A stretch of DNA of 64,000 nucleotides from Sorangium cellulosum (lineage in GTDB: Bacteria > Myxococcota_A > Polyangia > Polyangiales > Polyangiaceae). This document shows, piece after piece, positions 12,035 through 21,725 of this stretch (position 1 is the first letter of the stretch; each line of letters starts with the position of its first letter). The stretch is taken from NCBI RefSeq assembly GCF_002950945.1, contig NZ_CP012673.1:620001-684000 (forward strand), written 5' to 3'. The notes under the pieces are model-generated. The model was not told where the DNA came from, did not search any database, and saw only the letters and a program-made list of their open reading frames with translations. The position numbers and the translations under genes were made by a program.

Positions 12035-13099
12035 ATGCCATCTTCCGAACAGTCCAGCCTGGCCCGTCAGACCGCGCGAGATCTCCTGTGCCGCGCCGGG
12101 GCGCAGAGGTCCCGTGTGGCGATCGTGTACCACGCCGATGCGGACGGGACGTCGTCCGCCGCGCTCGCCTGCTTTGCCGCCCGCGCCCTCGGCGCCGAGG
12201 TGGTGCCGGAGACGCCCGACAAGGGCGAGAACGTGCACAGCCCGGCGTTCGGCGCGCGCGTGCGGGCGACGGGCGCCGCGCTCGCGGTGGTGCTCGACAC
12301 GGGATCGAGGCCGGGGCGGTTGTTCGAGGTGCCGACGGTGATCGTGGATCATCACCGGGCGGACCCGGCCGAGGCGCCCGAGGTGGAGGCGTTCGTGAGC
12401 ACGTTCGGGGACGATCGCGGGACCTCCACGAGCGCGCTCACCTTCGAGCTGCTCGCGCCGATCGCGCCGATCGCGCCGCGCGCCTGGCTCGCGGCGCTGG
12501 GCCTGCTCGGCGATCTCGGCGACGTCGCGCGCCGCCACCCGCTCGTCGCGGCCGCGGCGCGGCAGCACGGGTTCACGGCGCTGCGCGAGGCCGTGTCGCT
12601 GGTGAACGCCGCCGGCCGCTCCGCGGCCCACGACGCGGGCGTCGCGCTCGCGGCGCTGCTCGAGGCCGAGCGCCCGGCGGACCTCGCGCGCGGCGACGGC
12701 GAGGCGGCGCGGCGGCTGCGCGCGCTCCGGGAGGACGTGGCGGCCGCGACCCGGCGCGCGATCCGCGCCGCGCCGCGCGTCTACGGCCGCTGGGCGGTCA
12801 TCGAGCTGGACGAGCCGTACCGGATCCATGGCCCCGTCGCGAGCGCGTGGACGCGGCGGATGGAGGGCCGGATCGTGCTCGTCGCGAACCGGGGTTACGT
12901 GCCGGGGCGCGTGCACTTCTCGGTGCGATCGCACGAGCCGATCGATCTCCGGGCGGCGCTGTCGGCGCTGCTGCCCGACGCGGGCCCCGACGTCGCGGCC
13001 GGGCACGACCGGGCCACCGGCGGGATCGTCGAGGTGCCGGTGTTCGAAGAGCTGCTCCGGCGCATCCAGGGCGAGGCGGCGCAGGGCGCCGCGGCGTGA
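12035..13099 (+). CDS. DHH-family phosphoesterase
   Basis: 354 residues with the RecJ/DHH metal-binding motifs in order: HADADG at 33-38, VLDTG ending at residue 90, VDHH at 104-107, and a C-terminal DHHA1-type GHDRATGG motif near 325-335. The size and lack of extra domains fit the short DHH-DHHA1 enzymes (nanoRNase/pAp phosphatase-like or single-strand exonuclease-like) rather than full RecJ. The protein is cytoplasmic. The divergent neighbour uvsE makes a nucleic-acid turnover or repair role plausible, but the substrate cannot be told from sequence. ATG 12035 has no strong ribosome binding site. Confidence 0.85.
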   Translation: MPSSEQSSLARQTARDLLCRAGAQRSRVAIVYHADADGTSSAALACFAARALGAEVVPETPDKGENVHSPAFGARVRATGAALAVVLDTGSRPGRLFEVPTVIVDHHRADPAEAPEVEAFVSTFGDDRGTSTSALTFELLAPIAPIAPRAWLAALGLLGDLGDVARRHPLVAAAARQHGFTALREAVSLVNAAGRSAAHDAGVALAALLEAERPADLARGDGEAARRLRALREDVAAATRRAIRAAPRVYGRWAVIELDEPYRIHGPVASAWTRRMEGRIVLVANRGYVPGRVHFSVRSHEPIDLRAALSALLPDAGPDVAAGHDRATGGIVEVPVFEELLRRIQGEAAQGAAA

Positions 13100-14088
13100 G
13101 CGAGCGCGCGGCGTGAGCGGGGCGCCTGCGCAGCGATCGGCGCTGCACAACAGCACGCGCCCGCGCATGTCAAGAGGCGAGCACGCCCTGGCCTACCGAG
13201 CTCATGCCTGCAAGGCAGCTTAGTTTCGCCCAGGACGATCTTAAACCCACCTCCTATTGGCGAGCGCGCCGCCGTGCGGGCGCGGGTGGAGGGCAACGTC
13301 CCGTCGAGAGACGGCCAATCCCGCGGGGGATCCGCCGGCCGAAGACCGCGCTGGCGCGGTGCGGCCCACAACACCTCGCGCGCGAGCGAGGCGATAACCA
13401 GAGCCGAATCGCCGAGCGGCGGCCGTCGCCATACGGCCCGCATCACGCGGCGCCGGCTGCGTCATCTTGCGCCATCTCGTGTGTACCTGGATGGGGGCAA
13501 GGGTAGGCGCCGGTCGGTGGTTTTCCGCTGGACCGCACCATGAAAACCGGTGTGTCTCCGCGGCGCGCGACGCGCGTGGTATGGGGGAACCCAGCGAGGT
13601 GCAGCGAGATCTTCTACCATTGCTGGTGCATGTGATAGGATCCCTGACCATCCGGCGCTTCTGAAGAGCCGAGAGACCGCGCGACCGTCGACCGTCATCT
13701 GCGCAACAAAGCTCGACCGGCTGGGGGGCCTATCCAGGTAAGGCGTCTTCCACCCCTCACGAAGTCGGGGCGTCGCGGGTCTTCCGCCTCCAGGCGTCCT
13801 TTTCGTGCGGATGAACCGGTTTTTTGAGGCACACACAAATTCCTGAGGGTGATGTAACGTGATTGGGCCTGCGCAGCTTGAGCTCCTCGGGGCGAATCGC
13901 GACGGAGCCGGCCGCAGGTCCTGCCCGGGTCTGGGCAAGAAGGGGTTAGTACTCACGAGCCGCATGGCACACGCAGAGCTGACGCTTTCCTGTGCCGCCA
14001 GACGAGCAACCGATCGCTGAAGCGCGGAGCTTCGCGCGGGCCATGGTTGCACTGCCGGCGCACCGAAGGGTTGTAGGGGGTAAGTGAA
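13100..14088. other. Long intergenic leader (about 990 bp) without a supported gene
   Basis: Frames crossing this stretch lack ribosome binding sites and recognisable motifs, and the long minus-strand frame through it is the complement of the downstream kinase gene. Composition is less GC-rich near 13800-13870 (AACCGGTTTTTTGAGG and ACACACAAATTCCTGAGG), as expected of a regulatory region. A possible sigma-54-like site lies at 13965-13980. Confidence 0.5.
13965..13980 (+). promoter_or_regulatory. Possible sigma-54-type promoter for the kinase-STAS gene
   Basis: TGGCACACGCAGAGCT has the GG and GC doublets at the spacing of the -24/-12 consensus and the full TGGCAC half, but lacks the TT before the -12 GC. 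It lies 108 bp upstream of ATG 14089. Myxobacteria use sigma-54 heavily; a chance match is quite possible. Confidence 0.25.
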
Positions 14089-17000
14089 ATGGTCGAGCTC
14101 GTCAATCACGAACTGGTCGACACGCTGCACGACGGATCTCGGAGCAGCGTCTACCTCGGGCGAAGCAAGAGCACCGGGAAGCTCTGCGTCATCAAGGTGG
14201 CCCGGAAGGGCGCGAACGGCACCCGCAACATCGCGATCCTGAAGCGCCAGTACGAGATCACGCGGCGGCTCGAGCTCGACGGGATCGTCAAGGTCCACGA
14301 CCTCGAGGTCCGGCTCGACTACGCGGCGCTCATCATGGAGTACTTCGCGGGCCGGTCGCTCCGGGCGGTCATCGACGACGGCGGGAACGGCGTCGGGCTC
14401 GTGCCGGCGACGAGGATCGCGCTGCAGCTCGCGGCGACCCTCGGCGCGATCCACGAGCGGAACGTCATCCACAAGGACATCAAGCCGAGCAACATCATCG
14501 TCGACGACGCGATCAGCACGTCGAAGATCACGGACTTCTCGATCGCGTCGCTCCTGCCGGGCGAGCAGGCGACGGTCTACGACCCGTGGACGGCCGGCGA
14601 GGGCACGCTGCAGTACATCTCCCCCGAGCAGACGGGCCGGATGAACCGGTCGGTCGACTTCCGCTCCGATTACTACTCGCTCGGGGTCACGCTCTACGAG
14701 CTCACGACGAGGCACCTCCCCTTCGAGGCGACCGACCCGATGGAGCTCGTGCACTTCCACATCGCGAAGACCCCGGTGCCCCCGCATCAGGTCCGGCAAT
14801 CGATCCCGGAGGCGCTGTCGAAGGTCATCATGAAGCTCCTCGCGAAGACGGCGGAGGAGCGCTACCAGAGCGCCTTCGGCCTGAAGGCGGACCTCGAGAC
14901 CTGCCTCAAGATCATCCAGACCGGCGAGCCGTCGTCGGATTTCGTGCCCGGCCGGCAGGACAGGCCGACCCGGCTCCAGATCTCGCAGCGGCTCTACGGC
15001 CGGGAGGACGAGGTCGACACGCTGATGGAGGCGTTCAGGAGCGTCAGCGAGCCCGGGGCGGGGGGCGCGAGGTCCGGCCAGTCGGAACTCGTGCTCGTGG
15101 CCGGCTACTCGGGCATCGGCAAGTCGGCGATCGTGAACGAGATCCACAAGCCGATCGCGAGGCAAGGCGGGTACTTCGCCGCCGGCAAGTTCGACCAGTT
15201 CACGCGCAACATCCCGTACGCGTCCATCATCGCCGCGCTCCGGGAGATCGTCCGGCAGATCCTCACGGAGAGCAAGGAAGAGCTCGCCGACTGGAAGGCG
15301 AGGATCCTCGCGTCGGTCTCGCCGAACGGCCAGGTGATCGCCGAGGTGATCCCGGAGATCGAGCTCATCATCGGGAAGCAGCCGCCTGTCCCCTCCCTGG
15401 GCCCCATCGAGACGAGGAACCGGTTCAACCTGACGTTCCGGAGCTTCATCGGCGCCATCACGCTGAAGACGCGGGCGCTCGTGCTGTTCCTCGACGACCT
15501 CCAGTGGGCCGACACGGGCTCTCTGAACCTCATCAGCGTCCTCATGGAGGACCCCGACATTCGCCACTTTCTGCTGATCGGGGCGTACCGGGACAACGAG
15601 GTCGACGACGCTCATCCGCTCATGATGATGCTGAGCTCGCTCGGTAAGGCCAAGACGCGCGTGCGAACGGTCGCGCTGAAGCCTCTCGCCCACGAGCACG
15701 TCAATCAGCTCGTGTCAGATAGCCTGGGGACCGGTCAAGAAGAATGTCACCTCCTCTCGGAGCTGATCCACACGAAGACCGACGGTAATCCGTTCTTTGC
15801 CGTCCAGTATCTGACGAACGTCTACCGCGAGGGGCACCTGAGCTTCAACTCGGAGCACGGTGCGTGGCAGTGGAACGCCAGCGGCATCGCGAAGATGACG
15901 GCCACGGAGAACGTGGTCGATTTCATGGTACGCACGATACGCAGCCTGGGCGAGACGACGCAGCGGGTCCTGAAGTACGCCGCATGCATCGGCAGTCAGT
16001 TCGAGCTGAAGCTGCTCGCGCAGCTCAACGGGACAGATCTCCGCAGCACCGAAGAGTATCTTTGGGCTGCGCTGGAGGTCGGGCTCATCGTCCCAGTCGA
16101 TGGCGACTATAGAATCGTACGGTTCCTCGACGATGCCGAGGAGAGCTGCGCTGTCTACAAGTTCTCCCATGACCGGGTGCAACAGGCGGCATATCGGCTA
16201 CTCGCCGAAGGCGAGCAGCAAAGAGCTCACCTGATGATCGGGCAGTTGATGCTGCAGCACACGCCGCCTGAATCCATCGAAGAGCGGATTTTTGATATCG
16301 TGTCGCACCTCAATCTCGGTGCTCCGCTCGTGGTCGATGTGGATAGTCGCTACCGAGCCGCGGCGCTCAACGTAAAGGCTGGGCAGAAGGCCAGGCGCTC
16401 CACCGCGTACGGTCCCGGAGTGCAGTGTCTCCGGGCGGCCGCGGCGTTTCTCCCCGAGGATTCCTGGCAAACGAACTACGAGCTGTCGCTCTGCGTATAT
16501 ACAGATCTTACCGAGCTCGAGTACTTGACGATCAATTTCGAGCGCGCCGAGGAGGCCGCCAGAGTCGTCGTAAACCAGGCCAAGGATCCACTGGAGAAGA
16601 TCCGGGTCTACGAGACCCAGATCCAGTTCTACATTTCACAGAACCGCATGCTAGACGCCATCGACGTGGGCATGAGCGTGCTCAGCACGCTCGGCGTCAC
16701 GCTCTCCGAGGCGCCCCCGAAAGATTTCGACATCCCCCAGCTGGAGCAGCTTCCGCCGATGACAGACAAGCGGATGCAGGCGGCCATTCAAATACTGTGT
16801 ACTGTCCAGCCGGCCATCTACGTTGCGAAGCCAATGCTGCTTCTGTCTAACGCGTTCACAATGGTGGATATCTGTACGAAGTACGGAAATTCGCCTACTG
16901 GCGCGTTCGCTTACGCGATCTACGGAAGTATTCAATGTAATTTCATGGGTAACGTTGATGTGGGCTTTGCGCTCGGTCGGTTGGCGATCGATCTGGTCCA

Positions 17001-19053
17001 TCGGTTTGGCGCCGTCGACCTGGAATGCAAGCTGTATAACGCCGTGTACGTCTTGATCTACCACTGGAAGCGGCCCCTCAAAGAGACGGTCGAGCCGCTG
17101 GGCCGGGCTGTTCAGGCCGGCGTGGAAATCGGTGACATCGAGTACGCCGCGCATAGCTCGTTTGGGTATTCGATAAACTCCTTCTTTGCGGGGATAGATC
17201 TGGCGACGGTCGAGCTGCGGATGAAGCAAGCGGTCGACCTGTCGCAGAAGTTTGATCAGCAGTTTCCGCTCTACCACATCAAGATCTGGAAACAGCTTGT
17301 GAGTGGCCTGAGAGACGTGTACGCGGAGAGGCTGAGGCTCGTCGGGGAGAGCTTCGACGAGACAACGATGGTCCCATACCTGGGCAGGCCATCGATGTTC
17401 TCACTTCATCTCGCAAAGGGTATGCTGCTGTACTACTTCGGCGAGTCGAAGCATGCCCGCGATTGCCTTCGCTCCTGCGAGGAGTACCAGGACGGGGCCG
17501 CGGGCGTGGTCACCATCGTCGAGCAGAACTTCTACTATTCGCTCTCGATCCTCGCTTCCCTTGACCGGCTCCCGAAGGAGGAGCAAGAGATTGAGCTCAC
17601 GAAGGTCGAGGAGAACCAGCGCAGGCTCGAGGCGTGGGCGCGCGCCGCGCCGGATAACAACCAGCATAAGCACGACTTGGTGGGCGCGGAGCTGGCGCGC
17701 TCCAGAGGCGCCCCGATCGACGCGATGGAGCTCTACGATAAAGCTATCGAGGGAGCCCGAAGGTGCGGATTCATCCAGGAGGAGGCCCTGGCGTGCGAGC
17801 TGGCGTCCTCGTTCTATCGAAAGCTAGGTCGCCAAGAGATCGCCCACCACTACATGATCCTCGCGTATAGAGGTTATGCGTTGTGGGGTGCTGATGCGAA
17901 GTGCCAGAGCCTCGTCGCGGCGTTCCCTCAGCTCATGTTTGAGGGGGCGCCTGACAGGACCGCGTCGATGACAGGGACGTCCAGCCACGACGGCGCAGCG
18001 CTGGACCTCTTGAGCGTCATCAAGGCGTCGCAGGCAGTCGCGAGCGAGATCGTGCTCGAGAGGTTGCTGGAAAACCTGATGACGATCGTCATCGAGAACG
18101 TCGGGGCGCAGGCCGGGGTGCTCGCGCTTGTGCGCGGAGATGCGCTGTTCGTCGAGGCCGAGCGGACGGTGGAGCCGAAGCAAGTCAATGTGCTGAAATC
18201 TGCTCCGATATCTTCTTGCAAGAAGGTCCCGCTGTCCGTGGTGAGCTACGTGCAGCGTACGCTGCAAACCGTCTTGCTGGACAACGCGGCTGCAGAGCCA
18301 CGATTCTCTGAGGATCCGTACATACGGGCGAGGCAGACGAAGTCCTTGATGTGCTCGCCGATCCTGCGCCAGGGCCGCCTGGTCGGTGTGTTCTATTTCG
18401 AGAACGACCTGTCGACAGGAGTCTTCACCAAGAGTCGGTCTGAGCTCTTGAGCCTTCTCTCGACGCAGGTGGCGATCTCCATCGAAAACGCGAAGCTGTA
18501 CGAAGGCCTCGAGCAGGCGGTCGCCGAGCGCACGGAAGAGCTCCGTGTGTCGAATGAGCGGCTCCAGGCCGTGAACGAGCGGCTGCAGGTGGAGCTGGCG
18601 GAGCGCGAGCGCCTCCAGGAAGAGCGAGTTCAGATGCAGGAGGAGATCATCCAGACGCAGCGGGCTCGGCTCCACGAGCTGTCGACGCCGTTCATCCCCA
18701 TCACCGACGACATCATGGTGATGCCGATCATCGGGACCATCGATGACAAGCGGGCGGCGCAGATGCTCGAGACGGCGATGGAAGGCGTCGCGACGAGCTC
18801 TGCGAGGGTCGTGATCATCGACATCACCGGCGTGAAGACCGTGGATACCAGCGTGGCGAGCAGGCTGATGAGCCTGGCCAAGGCGGTGAAATTGCTCGGG
18901 AGCAAGGCGATCCTCACCGGGCTCCGGCCTGCGGTGGCGCAGAGCCTCGTCGCGCTTGGCCTCGACCTCGGATCGATCGAGACGAGGTCAAACCTCAAGG
19001 CAGGCATCGCGTACGCGATGAAGCGGACCGCGACGATTCATCGCCACGCCTGA
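14089..19053 (+). CDS. Ser/Thr protein kinase - AAA ATPase - GAF - STAS signalling protein
   Basis: 1654 residues. Order: protein kinase domain (about 8-275) with Lys36 in VIKV, catalytic loop HKDIKPSN at 128-135, and metal loop DFS at 149-151 where most kinases have DFG; AAA_16-type ATPase (about 300-560) with P-loop GYSGIGKS ending near 346 and FLDDLQWAD; a long helical TPR-like region (about 700-1290); GAF domain (about 1315-1465); coiled coil (about 1480-1535, AERTEELRVSNERLQ); and a C-terminal STAS domain (about 1545-1650) of the RsbR/RsbS kind, including VVIIDITGVKTVDT. This is the class of giant multi-domain kinases common in Sorangium and cyanobacteria, with an added stressosome-like output module. 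AGGGGG precedes ATG 14089. Codon use is strongly G/C-ending to about 15.7 kb, then clearly weaker to about 18.5 kb. Confidence 0.9.
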   Translation: MVELVNHELVDTLHDGSRSSVYLGRSKSTGKLCVIKVARKGANGTRNIAILKRQYEITRRLELDGIVKVHDLEVRLDYAALIMEYFAGRSLRAVIDDGGNGVGLVPATRIALQLAATLGAIHERNVIHKDIKPSNIIVDDAISTSKITDFSIASLLPGEQATVYDPWTAGEGTLQYISPEQTGRMNRSVDFRSDYYSLGVTLYELTTRHLPFEATDPMELVHFHIAKTPVPPHQVRQSIPEALSKVIMKLLAKTAEERYQSAFGLKADLETCLKIIQTGEPSSDFVPGRQDRPTRLQISQRLYGREDEVDTLMEAFRSVSEPGAGGARSGQSELVLVAGYSGIGKSAIVNEIHKPIARQGGYFAAGKFDQFTRNIPYASIIAALREIVRQILTESKEELADWKARILASVSPNGQVIAEVIPEIELIIGKQPPVPSLGPIETRNRFNLTFRSFIGAITLKTRALVLFLDDLQWADTGSLNLISVLMEDPDIRHFLLIGAYRDNEVDDAHPLMMMLSSLGKAKTRVRTVALKPLAHEHVNQLVSDSLGTGQEECHLLSELIHTKTDGNPFFAVQYLTNVYREGHLSFNSEHGAWQWNASGIAKMTATENVVDFMVRTIRSLGETTQRVLKYAACIGSQFELKLLAQLNGTDLRSTEEYLWAALEVGLIVPVDGDYRIVRFLDDAEESCAVYKFSHDRVQQAAYRLLAEGEQQRAHLMIGQLMLQHTPPESIEERIFDIVSHLNLGAPLVVDVDSRYRAAALNVKAGQKARRSTAYGPGVQCLRAAAAFLPEDSWQTNYELSLCVYTDLTELEYLTINFERAEEAARVVVNQAKDPLEKIRVYETQIQFYISQNRMLDAIDVGMSVLSTLGVTLSEAPPKDFDIPQLEQLPPMTDKRMQAAIQILCTVQPAIYVAKPMLLLSNAFTMVDICTKYGNSPTGAFAYAIYGSIQCNFMGNVDVGFALGRLAIDLVHRFGAVDLECKLYNAVYVLIYHWKRPLKETVEPLGRAVQAGVEIGDIEYAAHSSFGYSINSFFAGIDLATVELRMKQAVDLSQKFDQQFPLYHIKIWKQLVSGLRDVYAERLRLVGESFDETTMVPYLGRPSMFSLHLAKGMLLYYFGESKHARDCLRSCEEYQDGAAGVVTIVEQNFYYSLSILASLDRLPKEEQEIELTKVEENQRRLEAWARAAPDNNQHKHDLVGAELARSRGAPIDAMELYDKAIEGARRCGFIQEEALACELASSFYRKLGRQEIAHHYMILAYRGYALWGADAKCQSLVAAFPQLMFEGAPDRTASMTGTSSHDGAALDLLSVIKASQAVASEIVLERLLENLMTIVIENVGAQAGVLALVRGDALFVEAERTVEPKQVNVLKSAPISSCKKVPLSVVSYVQRTLQTVLLDNAAAEPRFSEDPYIRARQTKSLMCSPILRQGRLVGVFYFENDLSTGVFTKSRSELLSLLSTQVAISIENAKLYEGLEQAVAERTEELRVSNERLQAVNERLQVELAERERLQEERVQMQEEIIQTQRARLHELSTPFIPITDDIMVMPIIGTIDDKRAAQMLETAMEGVATSSARVVIIDITGVKTVDTSVASRLMSLAKAVKLLGSKAILTGLRPAVAQSLVALGLDLGSIETRSNLKAGIAYAMKRTATIHRHA

Positions 19054-19085
19054 AGCGGTCATCGGGAGCGAGACCGGCGAGCGGG

Positions 19086-20549
19086 TCAGGCGCGCTCGAA
19101 CCTCACGCGTGCGGTGGTCCGGGGTTGCGTCAGCGGCAGGTAACCAGGGCGTGGCTCCGCTCCGTCGTGCACAGGCCTTAGCCCTCTCCTCTTGCACGCG
19201 CGTGCCAGCGCGATCTGCAAGCAGACCCCCTCAAAGAGCGCGAGCCCGTAACCAAGGCAAAAATGCGAGCCACCGCCGAAGGGCGCGAGCTCGAGGGGCG
19301 TGGGCGCTCGCGAGCGCCCTGTCCAGCGTCCGGCATCGAAACGTTCCGGATGGGGAAAGTTTGTCTTGTCGAGGCCGAGCACGGCGGGGCTGATGGCCAT
19401 CGGTGTGCCTGCCTTGATGCTGCGCCCCGACACCACGATGTCGGTGCCCGTCCTGAGAAGCATAAACCACACCGGTGGGTACAGCCTCAGAGCCTCCCGG
19501 AAGATGGCCTCGGCGATGGGGAATTTGCTGATGTCCTTCGGAGACGAAGGCAAGGGGCCACCTGCCTGGGCGTCGTGCTCGTCCATCAACGAACGCCAGA
19601 GGTCAGGGCGCCGAGCGAGCAGGAGAATCACCCATGCAAGGACGGAGGCCGAGGTCTCATGCCCCGCGAAGAGGATCACGCGCAGGTTGTGCACCAGCTC
19701 GTCGGTCGAGAGCGCCTCGCCGTTCTCGTCACGGGCAGACGTCAGCGTACCCAGGAGACCACCCTGCGCATGACCGAGACGCGCGTTGTCGACGAGCTGC
19801 CTCAGCTCGGCGTTGAGCCACGTCTGAGCCCGGGCCGAGCGATAGCGCGGCAGGCCCGGCAGGTGCCCCGGCACCGGTATGAGCCCGAGGATGAAATCGC
19901 GATACGCTTGCTTCCATGCGTGGAGGCGATCCACGGGGACGCCCGCGAGCCGAAGCACGATCTCGAGCGTCAGGTCTTGCATCTCTGGCAGCGCGTCGAC
20001 GGAGCCACGCGACAGCCATCGCTCGATGTGCTCCTCGATCAGCGATACCAGCGGCGCCATCAGGCCCGACACCGACAGGCCATGCGTGGAGAACGACGGG
20101 CCCAATGCCGAGCGCATATGCCGGTGCGATGCGCCATCCGCGGTGACCAGCGAGCCACCAAACATGGATTTGATTTCTGGGTCTGAGGCGTCGTTTTCTA
20201 CAGAAGGCGTGCGCAGGAGATCGAGGCTGTCAGGCCCGACGCAGAAGAGGCGCTCGCGGCCGAAGCCAAGGTCGACCCAGAAGACGGGGCCGAGCTCCGC
20301 CTGGCTGCGAAGGAGGAACCCCGGCGCGTCGAGGTGGAGCCGAGGTAGATGACCGGCTATCGGGAGCCCCCCAGGAGCGACCGGGTGGTCGTCACGATCC
20401 GCGCAAGGACGGACCTTCCGCCAGAGCCTCACCGGCCAGGATCCGCGCGACCCACCGCCGAGCGAGTTTTTGCTGTCGGAAGGAGAGCCGCCGTGTGCTG
20501 GGGTCGATACGTCTTCGTGGATGGGGCTGAGGATGCGTGCTTGTTGCAT
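19086..20549 (-). CDS. Cytochrome P450 of the diterpene module
   Basis: 487 residues with complete P450 landmarks: I-helix AGHETS at 295-300, K-helix EALR at 352-355, PERF near 401, and haem loop FGGGSHFCLG with the thiolate Cys at 431. These are typical of soluble bacterial class I P450s that use separate ferredoxin partners; none is encoded nearby. It is the fourth gene of a co-directional terpene set, so it probably oxidises the cyclised diterpene; a hydroxylation or ring-modifying role is inferred. The first 55 residues precede the usual Pro-rich start (VAPGGLPIAGHL) and the ATG at 20549 lacks a ribosome binding site, so translation may begin further in. A 171-bp gap separates it from the terpene synthase gene. 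It converges on the kinase-STAS gene with 32 bp between stops. Confidence 0.88.
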   Translation of the reverse strand: MQQARILSPIHEDVSTPAHGGSPSDSKNSLGGGSRGSWPVRLWRKVRPCADRDDHPVAPGGLPIAGHLPRLHLDAPGFLLRSQAELGPVFWVDLGFGRERLFCVGPDSLDLLRTPSVENDASDPEIKSMFGGSLVTADGASHRHMRSALGPSFSTHGLSVSGLMAPLVSLIEEHIERWLSRGSVDALPEMQDLTLEIVLRLAGVPVDRLHAWKQAYRDFILGLIPVPGHLPGLPRYRSARAQTWLNAELRQLVDNARLGHAQGGLLGTLTSARDENGEALSTDELVHNLRVILFAGHETSASVLAWVILLLARRPDLWRSLMDEHDAQAGGPLPSSPKDISKFPIAEAIFREALRLYPPVWFMLLRTGTDIVVSGRSIKAGTPMAISPAVLGLDKTNFPHPERFDAGRWTGRSRAPTPLELAPFGGGSHFCLGYGLALFEGVCLQIALARACKRRGLRPVHDGAEPRPGYLPLTQPRTTARVRFERA

Positions 20550-20720
20550 GGCTACGGATCTTCTGTTCTTACTTGCTCGCTGCGCTGGCGTCGCCGTCGG
20601 CGTGGTGACGTTCCGTGGCCGTTGTCCAGTTGAAGATGTGTGGGGCGCCGGCTGACTCAGTTGGGCACGTCATGGCTATAAGTGGGATTGGCGGTCCAGC
20701 GCGTGCGGAGACTATGTTGG

Positions 20721-21716
20721 TTACGGTGCGGTGGTGATTTGTTTAAGCTCGACGAAGTCGCCGATCGAGTACATCATGTCTGCTGCGGCGAGCTGGTGGA
20801 GCATACAGATGCTGAGGCTTGAAGTCGGGTCGTCCGCGCTTCTGCTGCCTATGTTTTGCTGGCAGAGGTGCTCGACCTCTCGTGCGAATTCGTCGATCAT
20901 TCTGCGAAGATCTGCGCGAGCTCGGCCCGGGGGGACGCCGTTGCTCATCATGATCGATACGGGGTTGGGTTTCCTTTCGAGTACGTCCTTCTCGTAGGTG
21001 GCGACATCGTTCATCAGGCGTAGCGCTCCCGACAAGGGTGCGGTAACGGGCTCGATGACGCGCCAGCGCTCTCCGGCGCCGGGGAGCATCGCGTTCAACG
21101 CGCTCATGCATAGAGTTACGCAGATCGTGACGCTCGCGGTTCGTAGATACTCCGATACGTCGGTAGGTGCGCTCTGTTCAATGCGCCAGCGTGCCTCGGT
21201 GCACATCGCCGGGACCACGCCGTCGATGAGGCACCGGTCGAAAGTCCTGAGGCCCACGGCGTCAGGGGATGCCTCCTCGAGCGACCGACGGAGAGGTTGG
21301 ATCCCGTCGACGATGTCCATGATCGAGTAGTCCAGGCCGGGCGCGTCTTGAGTCGGGTCGCGCGCGAGGTCCATGTCCAGCCACGTCAGCTGCACGTCGC
21401 TCGGCAGCTCCAGCCGGCGCCGGAGCAACGACGACAGGTCGTCTGCATAATCGATCGACGGGCACGTATCCAGCAGGGCGTCCATCGCGTACACCCAGCC
21501 GCTCATGTAGGAAGGGATGCGCGAGAGCTTGCTGCGAAGCTGTGGTGGCGTGGTCAACGTCGCAAATGAAGCCGCGGCCGGGAGTCGCTCCGACACGGTT
21601 GACCCGAATACCGAGAGCTCGGCACGCAACGTGGCGGTGAGCCCCCGGATGAACTCCCCTGTACCAGGAGCCTGCAGCTGCTCCCGAATCAGTCGCTTCG
21701 CCTCTTCAGCCTTCAT
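20721..21716 (-). CDS. Class I terpene synthase (ent-kaurene-synthase-like size)
   Basis: 331 residues, matching short bacterial class I diterpene synthases. The metal-binding NSE motif is present as NDVATYEKD at 236-244, with Asp instead of the usual final Glu. The Asp-rich motif is a variant, DALLD at 79-83, lacking the second Asp of DDxxD. The enzyme should ionise the diphosphate left by the class II cyclase and finish the skeleton. The start is firm: GAGGGGG sits just before ATG 21716 and overlaps the stop of the upstream cyclase gene (9-bp gap), so the two are translationally coupled. It could alternatively accept GGPP or FPP directly; the product cannot be predicted. Third-position bias is weaker than in the cobalamin genes, hinting at a different history. 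Confidence 0.8.
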   Translation of the reverse strand: MKAEEAKRLIREQLQAPGTGEFIRGLTATLRAELSVFGSTVSERLPAAASFATLTTPPQLRSKLSRIPSYMSGWVYAMDALLDTCPSIDYADDLSSLLRRRLELPSDVQLTWLDMDLARDPTQDAPGLDYSIMDIVDGIQPLRRSLEEASPDAVGLRTFDRCLIDGVVPAMCTEARWRIEQSAPTDVSEYLRTASVTICVTLCMSALNAMLPGAGERWRVIEPVTAPLSGALRLMNDVATYEKDVLERKPNPVSIMMSNGVPPGRARADLRRMIDEFAREVEHLCQQNIGSRSADDPTSSLSICMLHQLAAADMMYSIGDFVELKQITTAP

Positions 21717-21725
21717 CTCGCCCCC

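Noticed and set aside
13462..15699. Minus-strand frame of 745 codons across the kinase leader
   Set aside because: Mostly antisense to the kinase-STAS gene and without signature; its extension into the leader lacks a credible start.
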